This document shows positions 1 to 6,468 of a DNA stretch of 11,046 nucleotides, in pieces. The notes beneath the pieces are model-generated. The model was not told the DNA's origin, did not search any database, and saw only the letters and a list, made by a program, of their open reading frames with translations. The DNA is taken from assembly GCA_009996555.1 (NCBI GenBank), contig JAACZX010000038.1, forward strand, positions 1 through 11,046. The letters run 5' to 3'. This stretch comes from Chitinophagaceae bacterium (GTDB taxonomy: Bacteria > Bacteroidota > Bacteroidia > Chitinophagales > Chitinophagaceae). A program made the position numbers and the translations under genes. Each line of letters opens with the position of its first letter. Positions within the stretch are counted from its first letter, which is position 1.

Positions 1-1
1 A

Positions 2-286
2 CAATGGTTAACACCTTACACCGACTATCGTTTGCGGGATATGCCAAAAGAAGGCATCAAAAAATTACTGATCCTTTGCCCGGCATTTGTAAGTGATTGT
101 CTGGAAACGCTGGAAGAAATTGCTGAACGTGGTAAAGAAACATTTATGGAAGCAGGTGGTGAAGAATATACTATGATCCCTTGCATGAATGTGCATCCGT
201 TATGGGTGGAAGCGATTGCAACTTATGTGGAAGGAGTGGCGAAGGGGAATAGAGAGATGGTGCTGCGACGAGGCGGTCAATGGTGA
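2..286 (+). CDS. hemH: Ferrochelatase, C-terminal part (5' end outside window)
   Basis: Ferrochelatase inserts Fe2+ into protoporphyrin IX, the last step of protoheme synthesis. Only the last 94 residues are present: the frame is open from base 2 and stops with TGA at 284-286. The visible part has the typical C-terminal pattern of the family: a WLTPYTD segment, then a 'G-x-K-x-L-L-I-L-C-P-A-F-V-S-D-C-L-E-T-L-E-E-I' stretch matching the usual 'PGF..D.LETL.EI', a GGEEYTMIPCMN segment and a final HPLWVEAI helix. The Cys in LCPAF and SDC are visible; some ferrochelatases bind a 2Fe-2S cluster, but these few Cys do not prove one here. The next genes, hemJ and hemN, belong to the same pathway, which supports the call. 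The stop codon lies inside a seven-base repeat described separately. Confidence 0.93.
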   Translation, partial: QWLTPYTDYRLRDMPKEGIKKLLILCPAFVSDCLETLEEIAERGKETFMEAGGEEYTMIPCMNVHPLWVEAIATYVEGVAKGNREMVLRRGGQW

Positions 287-296
287 GTGGTGAATG
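283..296 (+). repeat. Two seven-base repeats over the hemH stop (GTGAGTG, GTGAATG)
   Basis: Two adjacent heptamers, GTGAGTG and GTGAATG, start inside the last hemH codons and cover its TGA stop. The second is the exact reverse complement of the CATTCAC unit repeated three times about 90 bases downstream, so the two arrays could pair in the transcript or mark the ends of a small repeat element. Function unknown. Confidence 0.55.
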
Positions 297-410
297 CCCG
301 GCTAAATGAACAATGGGATCATAGAATTATTGTCTAAACTTTTACAACTTTAATTATAATGCTTGGTGGTTGTGTTATGTATTGACCATTCACCATTCAC
401 CATTCACAAC
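287..410 (+). promoter_or_regulatory. hemH-hemJ intergenic region with a possible promoter
   Basis: This 124-base gap is AT-rich in its centre and holds the heptamer arrays at its two ends. At 330-335 TTGTCT and 355-360 TATAAT resemble a classical sigma-70 promoter with a long 19-base spacer. The Bacteroidota -7 consensus TAnnTTTG is not present, so this promoter is weakly supported and hemJ may instead be read through from hemH. No intrinsic terminator for hemH is visible. Confidence 0.25.
387..407 (+). repeat. Three tandem copies of CATTCAC directly before hemJ
   Basis: CATTCAC occurs three times without gap at 387-393, 394-400 and 401-407, ending three bases before the hemJ ATG at 411. 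It sits where a ribosome-binding site would be, yet is pyrimidine-rich and unlike one. It is the reverse complement of GTGAATG at 290-296. Confidence 0.8.
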
Positions 411-953
411 ATGTATCTCTACATAAAAGCCCTCCATATCATTTTCATCGTTACCTGGTTTGCGGGTTTGTTTTACATGCCACGCCTTTTTATTTATAAT
501 GTAGAAGCAAATGCAAAAGATGAAACTGCACGCAAAGTATTGCAGGAGCAGTTTACTATTATGATGAAACGCCTGTGGTACGGCATTACCTGGCCATCGG
601 CAATTCTCACCTTGCTGTTTGGCATTTGGGTGTTGTTCGAAAGCGGTTATGCAAAAATTGTATTTGAACCTGCGGGGAGATGGATGCTCATTAAACTCAT
701 CTTTGTTCTCTTCTTATATCTCTATCATTTTTCGCTGCATAAAATTTTAAAGCAGCAGACATCAGGTGTGTTCCATTACACTTCGCAGCAGCTCCGCATC
801 TGGAATGAAGTAGCTACTGTTTTTTTGGTTGCTGTTGTAATGTTGGTGGTGGTAAAGCAAAACCTCAGTGCATTGTGGGGTGTACTTGGTTTGTTGCTAT
901 TTGTTGTATTGCTGATGAGTGCAATAAAAATGTACAAGTTGCTGCGTAAATAG
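411..953 (+). CDS. hemJ: HemJ-type protoporphyrinogen IX oxidase, membrane protein
   Basis: HemJ oxidises protoporphyrinogen IX to protoporphyrin IX in the membrane and replaces HemG/HemY in many bacteria. The predicted 180-residue protein begins MYLYIKALHIIF, the usual family start, with the conserved His at residue 9, followed by TWFAGLFYMPRLF (Arg25). Further family features are W61-P62 in the second membrane segment, Lys95 and His106 in the third, and the closing N-E-V-A-T-V-F-L-V-A-V-V motif before VVVK. About five hydrophobic segments are visible (roughly residues 5-24, 58-76, 92-107, 137-155, 158-175). The last follows the standard fold and makes the protein somewhat longer than the shortest family members. 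I chose ATG 411 because an upstream TTG at 363 would add 16 residues translated from the CATTCAC repeat. It lies between hemH, the next enzyme of the pathway, and a cytochrome. Confidence 0.9.
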   Translation: MYLYIKALHIIFIVTWFAGLFYMPRLFIYNVEANAKDETARKVLQEQFTIMMKRLWYGITWPSAILTLLFGIWVLFESGYAKIVFEPAGRWMLIKLIFVLFLYLYHFSLHKILKQQTSGVFHYTSQQLRIWNEVATVFLVAVVMLVVVKQNLSALWGVLGLLLFVVLLMSAIKMYKLLRK

Positions 954-966
954 ATGAGTGATGAGT
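953..966 (+). repeat. Two tandem copies of GATGAGT over the hemJ stop
   Basis: GATGAGT occurs twice (953-959 and 960-966), beginning at the last base of the hemJ TAG stop. Period and composition resemble the GTGAGTG/GTGAATG pair over the hemH stop, so the two sites may be members of one repeat family. Confidence 0.5.
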
Positions 967-1096
967 ACGTCCTCGTCTGACGGATTTATTCATGCAGGTG
1001 CTGAAACCACCCAAGGATTTTTTTTATGGTAGGGAAGGAAAATTCTTAGTTTTAGCGTCAAACAACTGCCATCTGGCAAAACCAAACCAAAAACTA
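967..1096 (+). other. hemJ-cytochrome gap with small inverted repeats
   Basis: This non-coding gap contains CGTC-T-GACG (about 975-983), TGCC-ATCT-GGCA at 1067-1078, and 8-base arms TTAGTTTT (1046-1053) and AAAACTAA (1090-1097) that reach the first base of the cytochrome start codon. TAGTTTTA at 1047-1054 matches seven of eight positions of the Bacteroidota -7 box. The frame is open from an ATG at 992, but the encoded stretch looks non-protein-like and would bury the lipoprotein signal. Confidence 0.35.
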
Positions 1097-1459
1097 ATGA
1101 AAAAAGCAATTCTTCTCTCGTCTATCTGTTTGTCATTTGTGCTCATCATTTTTTCCTGTTCACGTAAATCCTCTGCTGCTGCAACAACAAGCAAGAAAAT
1201 GGCAGCCGATGTTGCAATGTATGAAACCAGCGTAAAACCCCTGATTGCTGCAAAATGTGCACCCTGCCATTTTCCTGCAGAAGGTGGAAAGAAAAGAGCG
1301 CTGGATACTTACGACAGTGTAAAAGTGGTGGCAGCAGATATTGTTCGTCGTGTGGAATTAAATCCCGGCGAAAAAGGTTTTATGCCTTTCAAAAAACCAA
1401 AGCTTAGTGCTGAAGAAATTGCCGTATTTAAAAAGTGGGCTGAAGAAGTTGCCAGATAG
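1097..1459 (+). CDS. Small c-type cytochrome lipoprotein
   Basis: Predicted 120-residue exported protein with a single heme c site. The N-terminus MKKAILLSSICLSFVLIIFS followed by Cys21 reads as a lipoprotein signal peptide; the lipobox I-F-S-C has an unusual Phe at -2. A Ser/Ala/Thr-rich linker (about 22-37) leads to a compact domain with the heme-binding motif CAPCH at residues 54-58 and a probable distal Met ligand at 96 in the segment GFMPF. The C-terminal helix (LSAEEIAVFKKWAEE) is the usual closing helix of small cytochrome c domains. A CxxCH motif, a Met and flanking 'KPLIAAKCAPCH' resemble cytochromes of the Bacteroidota cell envelope. Its electron partner is not evident. It follows hemJ at 143 bases and ends before a strong terminator. 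The start at 1097 is chosen for the signal peptide, over the in-frame ATG at 992. Confidence 0.82.
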   Translation: MKKAILLSSICLSFVLIIFSCSRKSSAAATTSKKMAADVAMYETSVKPLIAAKCAPCHFPAEGGKKRALDTYDSVKVVAADIVRRVELNPGEKGFMPFKKPKLSAEEIAVFKKWAEEVAR

Positions 1460-1480
1460 TATTTCAAAATGACTATTTAT

Positions 1481-1518
1481 AAAAAGAACCCCATCTGATT
1501 AAGACGGGGTTCTTTTTT
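1481..1518. terminator. Bidirectional intrinsic terminator between cytochrome and hemN
   Basis: AAAAAGAACCCC at 1481-1492 is perfectly complementary to GGGGTTCTTTTT at 1506-1517, with a 13-base loop in which TC and GA can pair further. A T run closes the + strand side (1513-1518), and the A run at 1481-1485 gives the T run for the - strand. It therefore can end both the cytochrome transcript and the convergent hemN transcript. Confidence 0.93.
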
Positions 1519-1560
1519 AATATCATAAGCCCGGCTGATGCTCAGGGTTACTGCTCATCA

Positions 1561-2925
1561 TCAAATTGCTTTGCTGAACATAGGAAGTGCTGTATCTCTT
1601 TGGAGATAAAGATCAAATGCGCTGCAAATATTGCGGATGAACTGCCGTCCTTTCTCCGTTACAATCAATCCATCTTCACTCAGATAGATCAATCCGTCGG
1701 CAAGTGGTTGCTGCAATTGCGGCAATACATATTTGCTGATCAAACGTTGATCTTCTTTACGGAAGATAGCATTACCCCGGCAACTGATGCTGAGGATATA
1801 CTTACGGAAGGTCTTATCTTCTTCACTCAAAAAATACCCTTTAAAAACAGGTAATTCGTTTCGTTGAATACACTCGTAATATTCGTGTAATGATTTTTTA
1901 TTTTGCGCAAACGCCACACCAATATCGCTGATGCTTGATACGCCAAGCCCCAGCAGCATGGATGTATGTTGTGTGGTATAGCCCATAAAGTTGCGGTGCA
2001 GCTTGCCATGTTCCCATGCAAAGAAAAGGTCATCATCCTGCAAAGCGAAATGATCCATCCCAATATCATAATAACCTGCGGCCGTCAGCAATTCTTTTCC
2101 TTTCAGGTATAGCTGTAGTTTTTCTTCGGGTGATGGCAGGTCATTTTCATCAAACAGACGTTGCCCTCTGCTGGTCCATGGTACATGCGCATAACTGTAA
2201 AATGCAATACGGTCGGGGCGTAATGCAATTACTTCATTAATGGTACGAGTAATACTTGCCAGGGTTTGTTTCGGCAAACCATAGATGAGATCGTAATTCA
2301 CCGAAACAAAGCCAATGGCACGTGCTTCATCGGTTGCACGTTGTACGTTTTCAAGGGGTTGAATGCGGTTGATAATGCGCTGCACTTCGGGATCGTTGTC
2401 CTGCACACCATAACTGATGCGGCGGAATCCGAGGTTGTATAATGTTTCTAAATGTTCTTTTGTGGTATTGTTGGGGTGCCCCTCAATACTGAATTCATGT
2501 TGGGGATGAACAATGGAGCGATCAGTAATAAAATTGATCAGCCGTTCAAGGTGCGCTGGCGAAAAGAAGGTAGGCGTGCCGCCGCCAAGATGCAGTTCAC
2601 GGATCAGCGGTTTTTCCTTCAACAAGGAAAGGTAGAGTTCAAATTCTTTCTCAATAACATCCAGGTATTCCACTTCCACACCATGGTTGGTTGTGATCTT
2701 TTTGTTACACCCGCAATAGGTACACAGCGATTCGCAAAAAGGCAGGTGGATATACAGGCTGATGCCTTCCTTTTTATTATGCAGCTGAAATTGCTGTTGC
2801 AGGAGATGAATATACTGCTCCTTGTCAATTCCCTCTTTCCAAACAGGTACAGTTGGATAACTGGTATAGCGGGGAACAGGTTTGTTATACCGGCGGACCA
2901 AATGTTGAAATTCTTCAGATTGCAT
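1561..2925 (-). CDS. hemN: Oxygen-independent coproporphyrinogen III oxidase (radical SAM)
   Basis: HemN decarboxylates coproporphyrinogen III to protoporphyrinogen IX without oxygen, using S-adenosylmethionine and a 4Fe-4S cluster in the cytoplasm. The 454-residue length is close to the E. coli enzyme. Visible signatures are R-Y-T-S-Y-P-T at 19-25, Y58 and H60 before the radical SAM motif C64-x3-C68-x2-C71, the extra Cys73 (CGC) found in true HemN, and the SAM-binding G-G-G-T-P-T-F at 114-120. These features favour genuine HemN over the related heme chaperone HemW, which lacks the N-terminal RYTSYPT segment. It points toward the cytochrome and is divergent from ileS. Start: ATG on the - strand at 2925-2923. 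No recognisable -7 box was found on this strand, but a 12-bp inverted repeat lies 34 bases upstream. Confidence 0.96.
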   Translation of the reverse strand: MQSEEFQHLVRRYNKPVPRYTSYPTVPVWKEGIDKEQYIHLLQQQFQLHNKKEGISLYIHLPFCESLCTYCGCNKKITTNHGVEVEYLDVIEKEFELYLSLLKEKPLIRELHLGGGTPTFFSPAHLERLINFITDRSIVHPQHEFSIEGHPNNTTKEHLETLYNLGFRRISYGVQDNDPEVQRIINRIQPLENVQRATDEARAIGFVSVNYDLIYGLPKQTLASITRTINEVIALRPDRIAFYSYAHVPWTSRGQRLFDENDLPSPEEKLQLYLKGKELLTAAGYYDIGMDHFALQDDDLFFAWEHGKLHRNFMGYTTQHTSMLLGLGVSSISDIGVAFAQNKKSLHEYYECIQRNELPVFKGYFLSEEDKTFRKYILSISCRGNAIFRKEDQRLISKYVLPQLQQPLADGLIYLSEDGLIVTEKGRQFIRNICSAFDLYLQRDTALPMFSKAI

Positions 2926-2958
2926 GAGGCAAAATTCCCGGTTCCGGGGCTGTGGTTC

Positions 2959-2996
2959 ACTGATGGAAATGGCGGTAAAAGATGATTTCCATCAGT
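2959..2996. promoter_or_regulatory. 12-bp perfect inverted repeat in the hemN-ileS divergent region
   Basis: ACTGATGGAAAT (2959-2970) and ATTTCCATCAGT (2985-2996) are perfect reverse complements separated by 14 bases. There is no adjacent T run on the + strand, so a terminator is unlikely there. Position, 34 bases before the hemN start and 84 before the ileS start, suits an operator or a hairpin in the hemN leader. Confidence 0.6.
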
Positions 2997-3041
2997 TTGC
3001 AAAAAGCCCTTTTCCCGTGTTCATTCACCCACGAACTTCCG

Positions 3042-3049
3042 TACCTTTG
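3042..3049 (+). promoter_or_regulatory. Bacteroidota -7 promoter box (TACCTTTG) for ileS
   Basis: TACCTTTG matches the Bacteroidota sigma-ABfr -7 consensus TAnnTTTG exactly and lies 31 bases before the ileS ATG, implying a leader of about 25 bases. I could not place a convincing TTG box at the usual distance upstream (-33 region). Confidence 0.65.
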
Positions 3050-3080
3050 GCAACTTTAAAAATCAGACAGGGAAAGACTT

Positions 3081-6000
3081 ATGAGCGCTAAGTACAGGGA
3101 ATTTTCGCAGTTGAATCTGCCGTCGATCGAACAGGAAATACTGGCAAAATGGGATGCTGAACAGGCTTTTCAGAAAAGTATTGAGGTAAGGGACGGAGCT
3201 ACGCCGTTTGTGTTTTACGAAGGCCCGCCCAGTGCCAATGGTATGCCCGGCATTCACCACGTTATTTCACGTACGCTGAAAGATCTGGTTTGTCGCTACA
3301 AAACCATGAAAGGTTTTAAAGTGAACCGCAAAGGCGGATGGGATACGCATGGTTTGCCGATTGAGTTAGGTGTAGAGAAAGAATTGGGTATTACGAAAGA
3401 AGATATTGGCGTTAAGATCACCGTTGAAGAATACAACAAGAAATGCCGTGAAGCAGTATTGCGTTATAAAGACAAGTGGGATGAGATCACGAAGAAGATG
3501 GGTTACTGGGTTGACTTGAATGATCCTTACATCACTTTCGAAAATAATTACATTGAAACTCTGTGGTGGTTGTTGCAGCAGTTGTACAAAAAAGGATTGC
3601 TGTACGAAAGTGTAAGCATTCAACCTTATTCACCGGCTGCAGGTACAGGTTTAAGTTCGCATGAACTAAATCAGCCCGGTACCTATAAAGATGTGAAGGA
3701 CACCAGTGCAACAGTGATGTTCCGTGCAGCGCAGGATGAGAAGAGTAAATTTTTGCACGATGCTGTGCATGGTGCCGAAGTGTTCTTCATGGCTTGGACA
3801 ACCACACCTTGGACATTGCCAAGCAACCTTGGCTTAACGGTTGGACCAAACATAGAATATGTATTGGTTCAAACATTCAATCCGTACACGCATCTTCCCG
3901 TAAATATTGTATTGGCGAAAGATCTGGTGCACAAGTATCTGAAAGCTGAAGGAGAGAATGGTGATTTTGAGGGATACAATGGTGAACAGAAATTATTACC
4001 GTGGAAGATCATCACTTCATTCAAGGGCTTGCAACTCGAAGGTTTGCACTACGAGCAACTGTTGCCTTATGAAGCAAACAGTATGGAAGTAGTAAAACGC
4101 ATTACGCCCGATGCAGATCCTTTCCGTGTATTGATCGGTGATTTCGTAACGACTGAAGATGGTACAGGTATCGTACATACCGCTCCTGCATTTGGTGCAG
4201 ATGATTACCGTGTGGGTAAGAAATACAACATCGGTATTTTAACCATGGTGGATCGTGAAGGAAAGTTTGTTGATGGATTAGGTGAGTTCAGCAACCGTTA
4301 TGTAAAGAATTATAAAGACGAGAAAGATTATGTAGATGTGAATGTCGACATCTGCGTAAAACTGAAAAAAGAGAATAGAGCATTTAAAGTAGAGAAATAC
4401 GAACACAGTTATCCGCATTGCTGGAGAACTGATAAACCGATACTTTATTATCCGCTCGATGCATGGTTCATTAAAACAACAGCCATCAAAGACAAAATGG
4501 TGGAGTTGAATAAAACCATTAACTGGAAACCAAAATCAACAGGCGAAGGCCGCTTCGGCAACTGGTTAGAGAACATGGTTGACTGGAACCTGAGCCGCTC
4601 TCGTTTCTGGGGAACTGCATTGCCGATCTGGAAAACAGAAGATGGCGAAGAAGAAATTTGTATCGGTACTGTTGAAGAGCTGAAAGAAAATGCAGCAAAA
4701 GCAGATGCAACACTCGGCACCAACAATGCAAAATATTTAGGCAACGATATCGATCTGCATAAACCTTACGTGGATGAGATCATTCTCATCAGCCCAAGTG
4801 GCAAAGCCATGAAACGTGTACCAGACTTAATCGATGTTTGGTTCGACAGTGGTGCTATGCCTTATGCACAATGGGGATTGGATCATGAGAAAGTGAAGAA
4901 AGGAGAGAAGTATCCGTTCAAACTTCCTGCAGGTGTGGAAAAATTTGAGGATCTCTATCCGGCAAGCTTTATTGCTGAAGGTGTGGACCAAACACGTGGA
5001 TGGTTCTATACACTTCATGCGATCGCCTCACTGGTATACGATAGCGTGGCTTACAAAACGGTGGTGAGTAATGGTTTGGTGTTAGATAAGAATGGTAACA
5101 AAATGAGTAAGCGCCTCGGCAACGTGGTGAACCCGTTTGAAACCATTGAGAAATTTGGTGCCGATGCTACACGCTGGTATCTCATCACCAATGCATCGCC
5201 TTGGGATAATCTGAAATTTGATATTGAAGGCATCAAAGAAGTGCAACGCAAATTCTTTGGTACACTTTACAATACCTACCAATTCTTCGCTTTGTACGCA
5301 AATGTGGATGGCTTTGCGTTTAAAGAGGCAGCTATCCCGGTAAAAGATCGTCCTGAAATTGATCAATGGATCTTATCATCACTTCATACGCTTGTCAAAA
5401 AAGTGACCGATGCAATGGATGATTATGAACCAACGCAGGCGGGAAGGTTGATTGAAGAATTTGTTGATGAGCACTTAAGTAACTGGTATGTGCGTTTGTG
5501 CCGCCGCCGTTTCTGGAAAGGCGAGTACGAACAGGATAAGATCAGCGCTTACCAAACTCTATATGAATGTATTGAAACGGTGCTTCGTTTAATGGCGCCG
5601 GTTTCTCCTTTCTTCAGCGATGCTATTTTCACTGAACTGAATAAAGTAAGTGGCCGCTTTAATGCAGCATCAATTCACCATGTTGATTTCCCGGTTGCGG
5701 ACGCAAGCCTGATCGACTCAGCTTTGGAAGAGCGCATGCAGCTGGCGCAAGATGCTTCATCTTTGGTGTTATCGCTCCGCAAGAAAGTGAACATCAAAGT
5801 GCGCCAGCCTTTGCAGAAAATATTGATCCCGGTGTTAAGCAATGGTATGCAGGAGCAGTTCGGCAAGGTGGAAGATATTATTAAGAGCGAAGTGAATGTG
5901 AAAGAGATCGAATACCTCACGGCCGACAATACCTTTATTAAAAAGAAGATCAAACCCAACTTTGTGGCATTGGGCAAAAAGCTGGGTGCGAAGATGAAAG

Positions 6001-6467
6001 CGGTGTCCACTGCCCTTGCTCAGTTCAGCCAGGAACAAATTGCACAAATTGAACGTGAAACTGTTTATAATCTGTTAGTTGATAATGAAACTGTTCCATT
6101 ATATTTGACAGATGTAGAAATTCTCAGCGAAGATGTACCCGGTTGGATGGTAACGAATAAAGGAGCCGTAACCGTGGCGCTGGATGTGACGATAACCCCC
6201 GAACTGCTGAACGAAGGCAATGCCCGGGAACTGGTGAACCGCATCCAGAAGATCCGCAAGGAAAGCGGGTTTGAGCTGACTGACAGGATTGCGGTAGAGC
6301 TATCGTTTAACGAAGCCCTCGAGCCATCCATCACTCAATTTAAATCCTATATTTGCGCCGAAATTTTGGCAGACAGCCTCGATTTGGTTCCTGAAATTGC
6401 AGATGGAACGGAGATTGAGGTAAATGAAATCAACCTTAAAGTTCAAGTACACAAAAAAGGAGGATAG
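3081..6467 (+). CDS. ileS: Isoleucyl-tRNA synthetase, type 2, with GIHH in place of HIGH
   Basis: IleRS charges tRNA-Ile with isoleucine in the cytoplasm. At 1128 residues it is far longer than E. coli IleRS1 and lacks a C-terminal Cys zinc finger, as expected for the eukaryote-like type 2 enzymes. The N-terminal class I motif reads N-G-M-P-G-I-H-H-V: aligned without gaps to the E. coli segment N-G-S-I-H-I-G-H-S, the HIGH positions are Gly57-Ile-His59-His60. The editing (CP1) domain carries W239-T-T-T-P-W-T and, later, G-T-G-I-V-H-T-A-P-A-F-G. The second catalytic motif is K674-M-S-K-R-L-G-N, the KMSKR form typical of type 2. G-V-D-Q-T-R-G-W-F precedes it, and W-Y-V-R-L-C-R-R-R marks the anticodon-binding helical domain. 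The protein is complete. Transcription probably starts from the -7 box at 3042, and the next gene starts one base after the stop. Confidence 0.97.
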   Translation: MSAKYREFSQLNLPSIEQEILAKWDAEQAFQKSIEVRDGATPFVFYEGPPSANGMPGIHHVISRTLKDLVCRYKTMKGFKVNRKGGWDTHGLPIELGVEKELGITKEDIGVKITVEEYNKKCREAVLRYKDKWDEITKKMGYWVDLNDPYITFENNYIETLWWLLQQLYKKGLLYESVSIQPYSPAAGTGLSSHELNQPGTYKDVKDTSATVMFRAAQDEKSKFLHDAVHGAEVFFMAWTTTPWTLPSNLGLTVGPNIEYVLVQTFNPYTHLPVNIVLAKDLVHKYLKAEGENGDFEGYNGEQKLLPWKIITSFKGLQLEGLHYEQLLPYEANSMEVVKRITPDADPFRVLIGDFVTTEDGTGIVHTAPAFGADDYRVGKKYNIGILTMVDREGKFVDGLGEFSNRYVKNYKDEKDYVDVNVDICVKLKKENRAFKVEKYEHSYPHCWRTDKPILYYPLDAWFIKTTAIKDKMVELNKTINWKPKSTGEGRFGNWLENMVDWNLSRSRFWGTALPIWKTEDGEEEICIGTVEELKENAAKADATLGTNNAKYLGNDIDLHKPYVDEIILISPSGKAMKRVPDLIDVWFDSGAMPYAQWGLDHEKVKKGEKYPFKLPAGVEKFEDLYPASFIAEGVDQTRGWFYTLHAIASLVYDSVAYKTVVSNGLVLDKNGNKMSKRLGNVVNPFETIEKFGADATRWYLITNASPWDNLKFDIEGIKEVQRKFFGTLYNTYQFFALYANVDGFAFKEAAIPVKDRPEIDQWILSSLHTLVKKVTDAMDDYEPTQAGRLIEEFVDEHLSNWYVRLCRRRFWKGEYEQDKISAYQTLYECIETVLRLMAPVSPFFSDAIFTELNKVSGRFNAASIHHVDFPVADASLIDSALEERMQLAQDASSLVLSLRKKVNIKVRQPLQKILIPVLSNGMQEQFGKVEDIIKSEVNVKEIEYLTADNTFIKKKIKPNFVALGKKLGAKMKAVSTALAQFSQEQIAQIERETVYNLLVDNETVPLYLTDVEILSEDVPGWMVTNKGAVTVALDVTITPELLNEGNARELVNRIQKIRKESGFELTDRIAVELSFNEALEPSITQFKSYICAEILADSLDLVPEIADGTEIEVNEINLKVQVHKKGG
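6458..6464 (+). promoter_or_regulatory. Shine-Dalgarno sequence inside the ileS end
   Basis: AAGGAGG ends near 6463, five to six bases before the ATG at 6469. It is formed by the last Lys-Gly-Gly codons of ileS. A consensus Shine-Dalgarno is uncommon in Bacteroidota, and it decides the start of the next gene over an in-frame ATG at 6424. Confidence 0.75.
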
Positions 6468-6468
6468 A

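Noticed and set aside
363..410. TTG start adding 16 residues to HemJ
   Set aside because: The added residues are translated from the CATTCAC repeat, and the family start MYLYIKALHI falls exactly on ATG 411.
992..1096. Upstream in-frame ATG extending the cytochrome gene by 35 residues
   Set aside because: It would place the lipoprotein signal peptide inside the protein, and the extra stretch overlaps small inverted repeats; ATG 1097 gives a clean exported lipoprotein.
1481..1518. Reading the hairpin as a regulatory RNA or attachment site
   Set aside because: The long stem with T runs on both sides between convergent genes is fully explained as a bidirectional terminator.
2452..2985. + strand open frame of 177 codons opposite hemN
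   Set aside because: It lies antisense to a well-supported hemN and shows no recognisable domain.
3022..3028. Another CATTCAC before ileS
   Set aside because: A single copy without tandem neighbours; chance is likely for a seven-base word.
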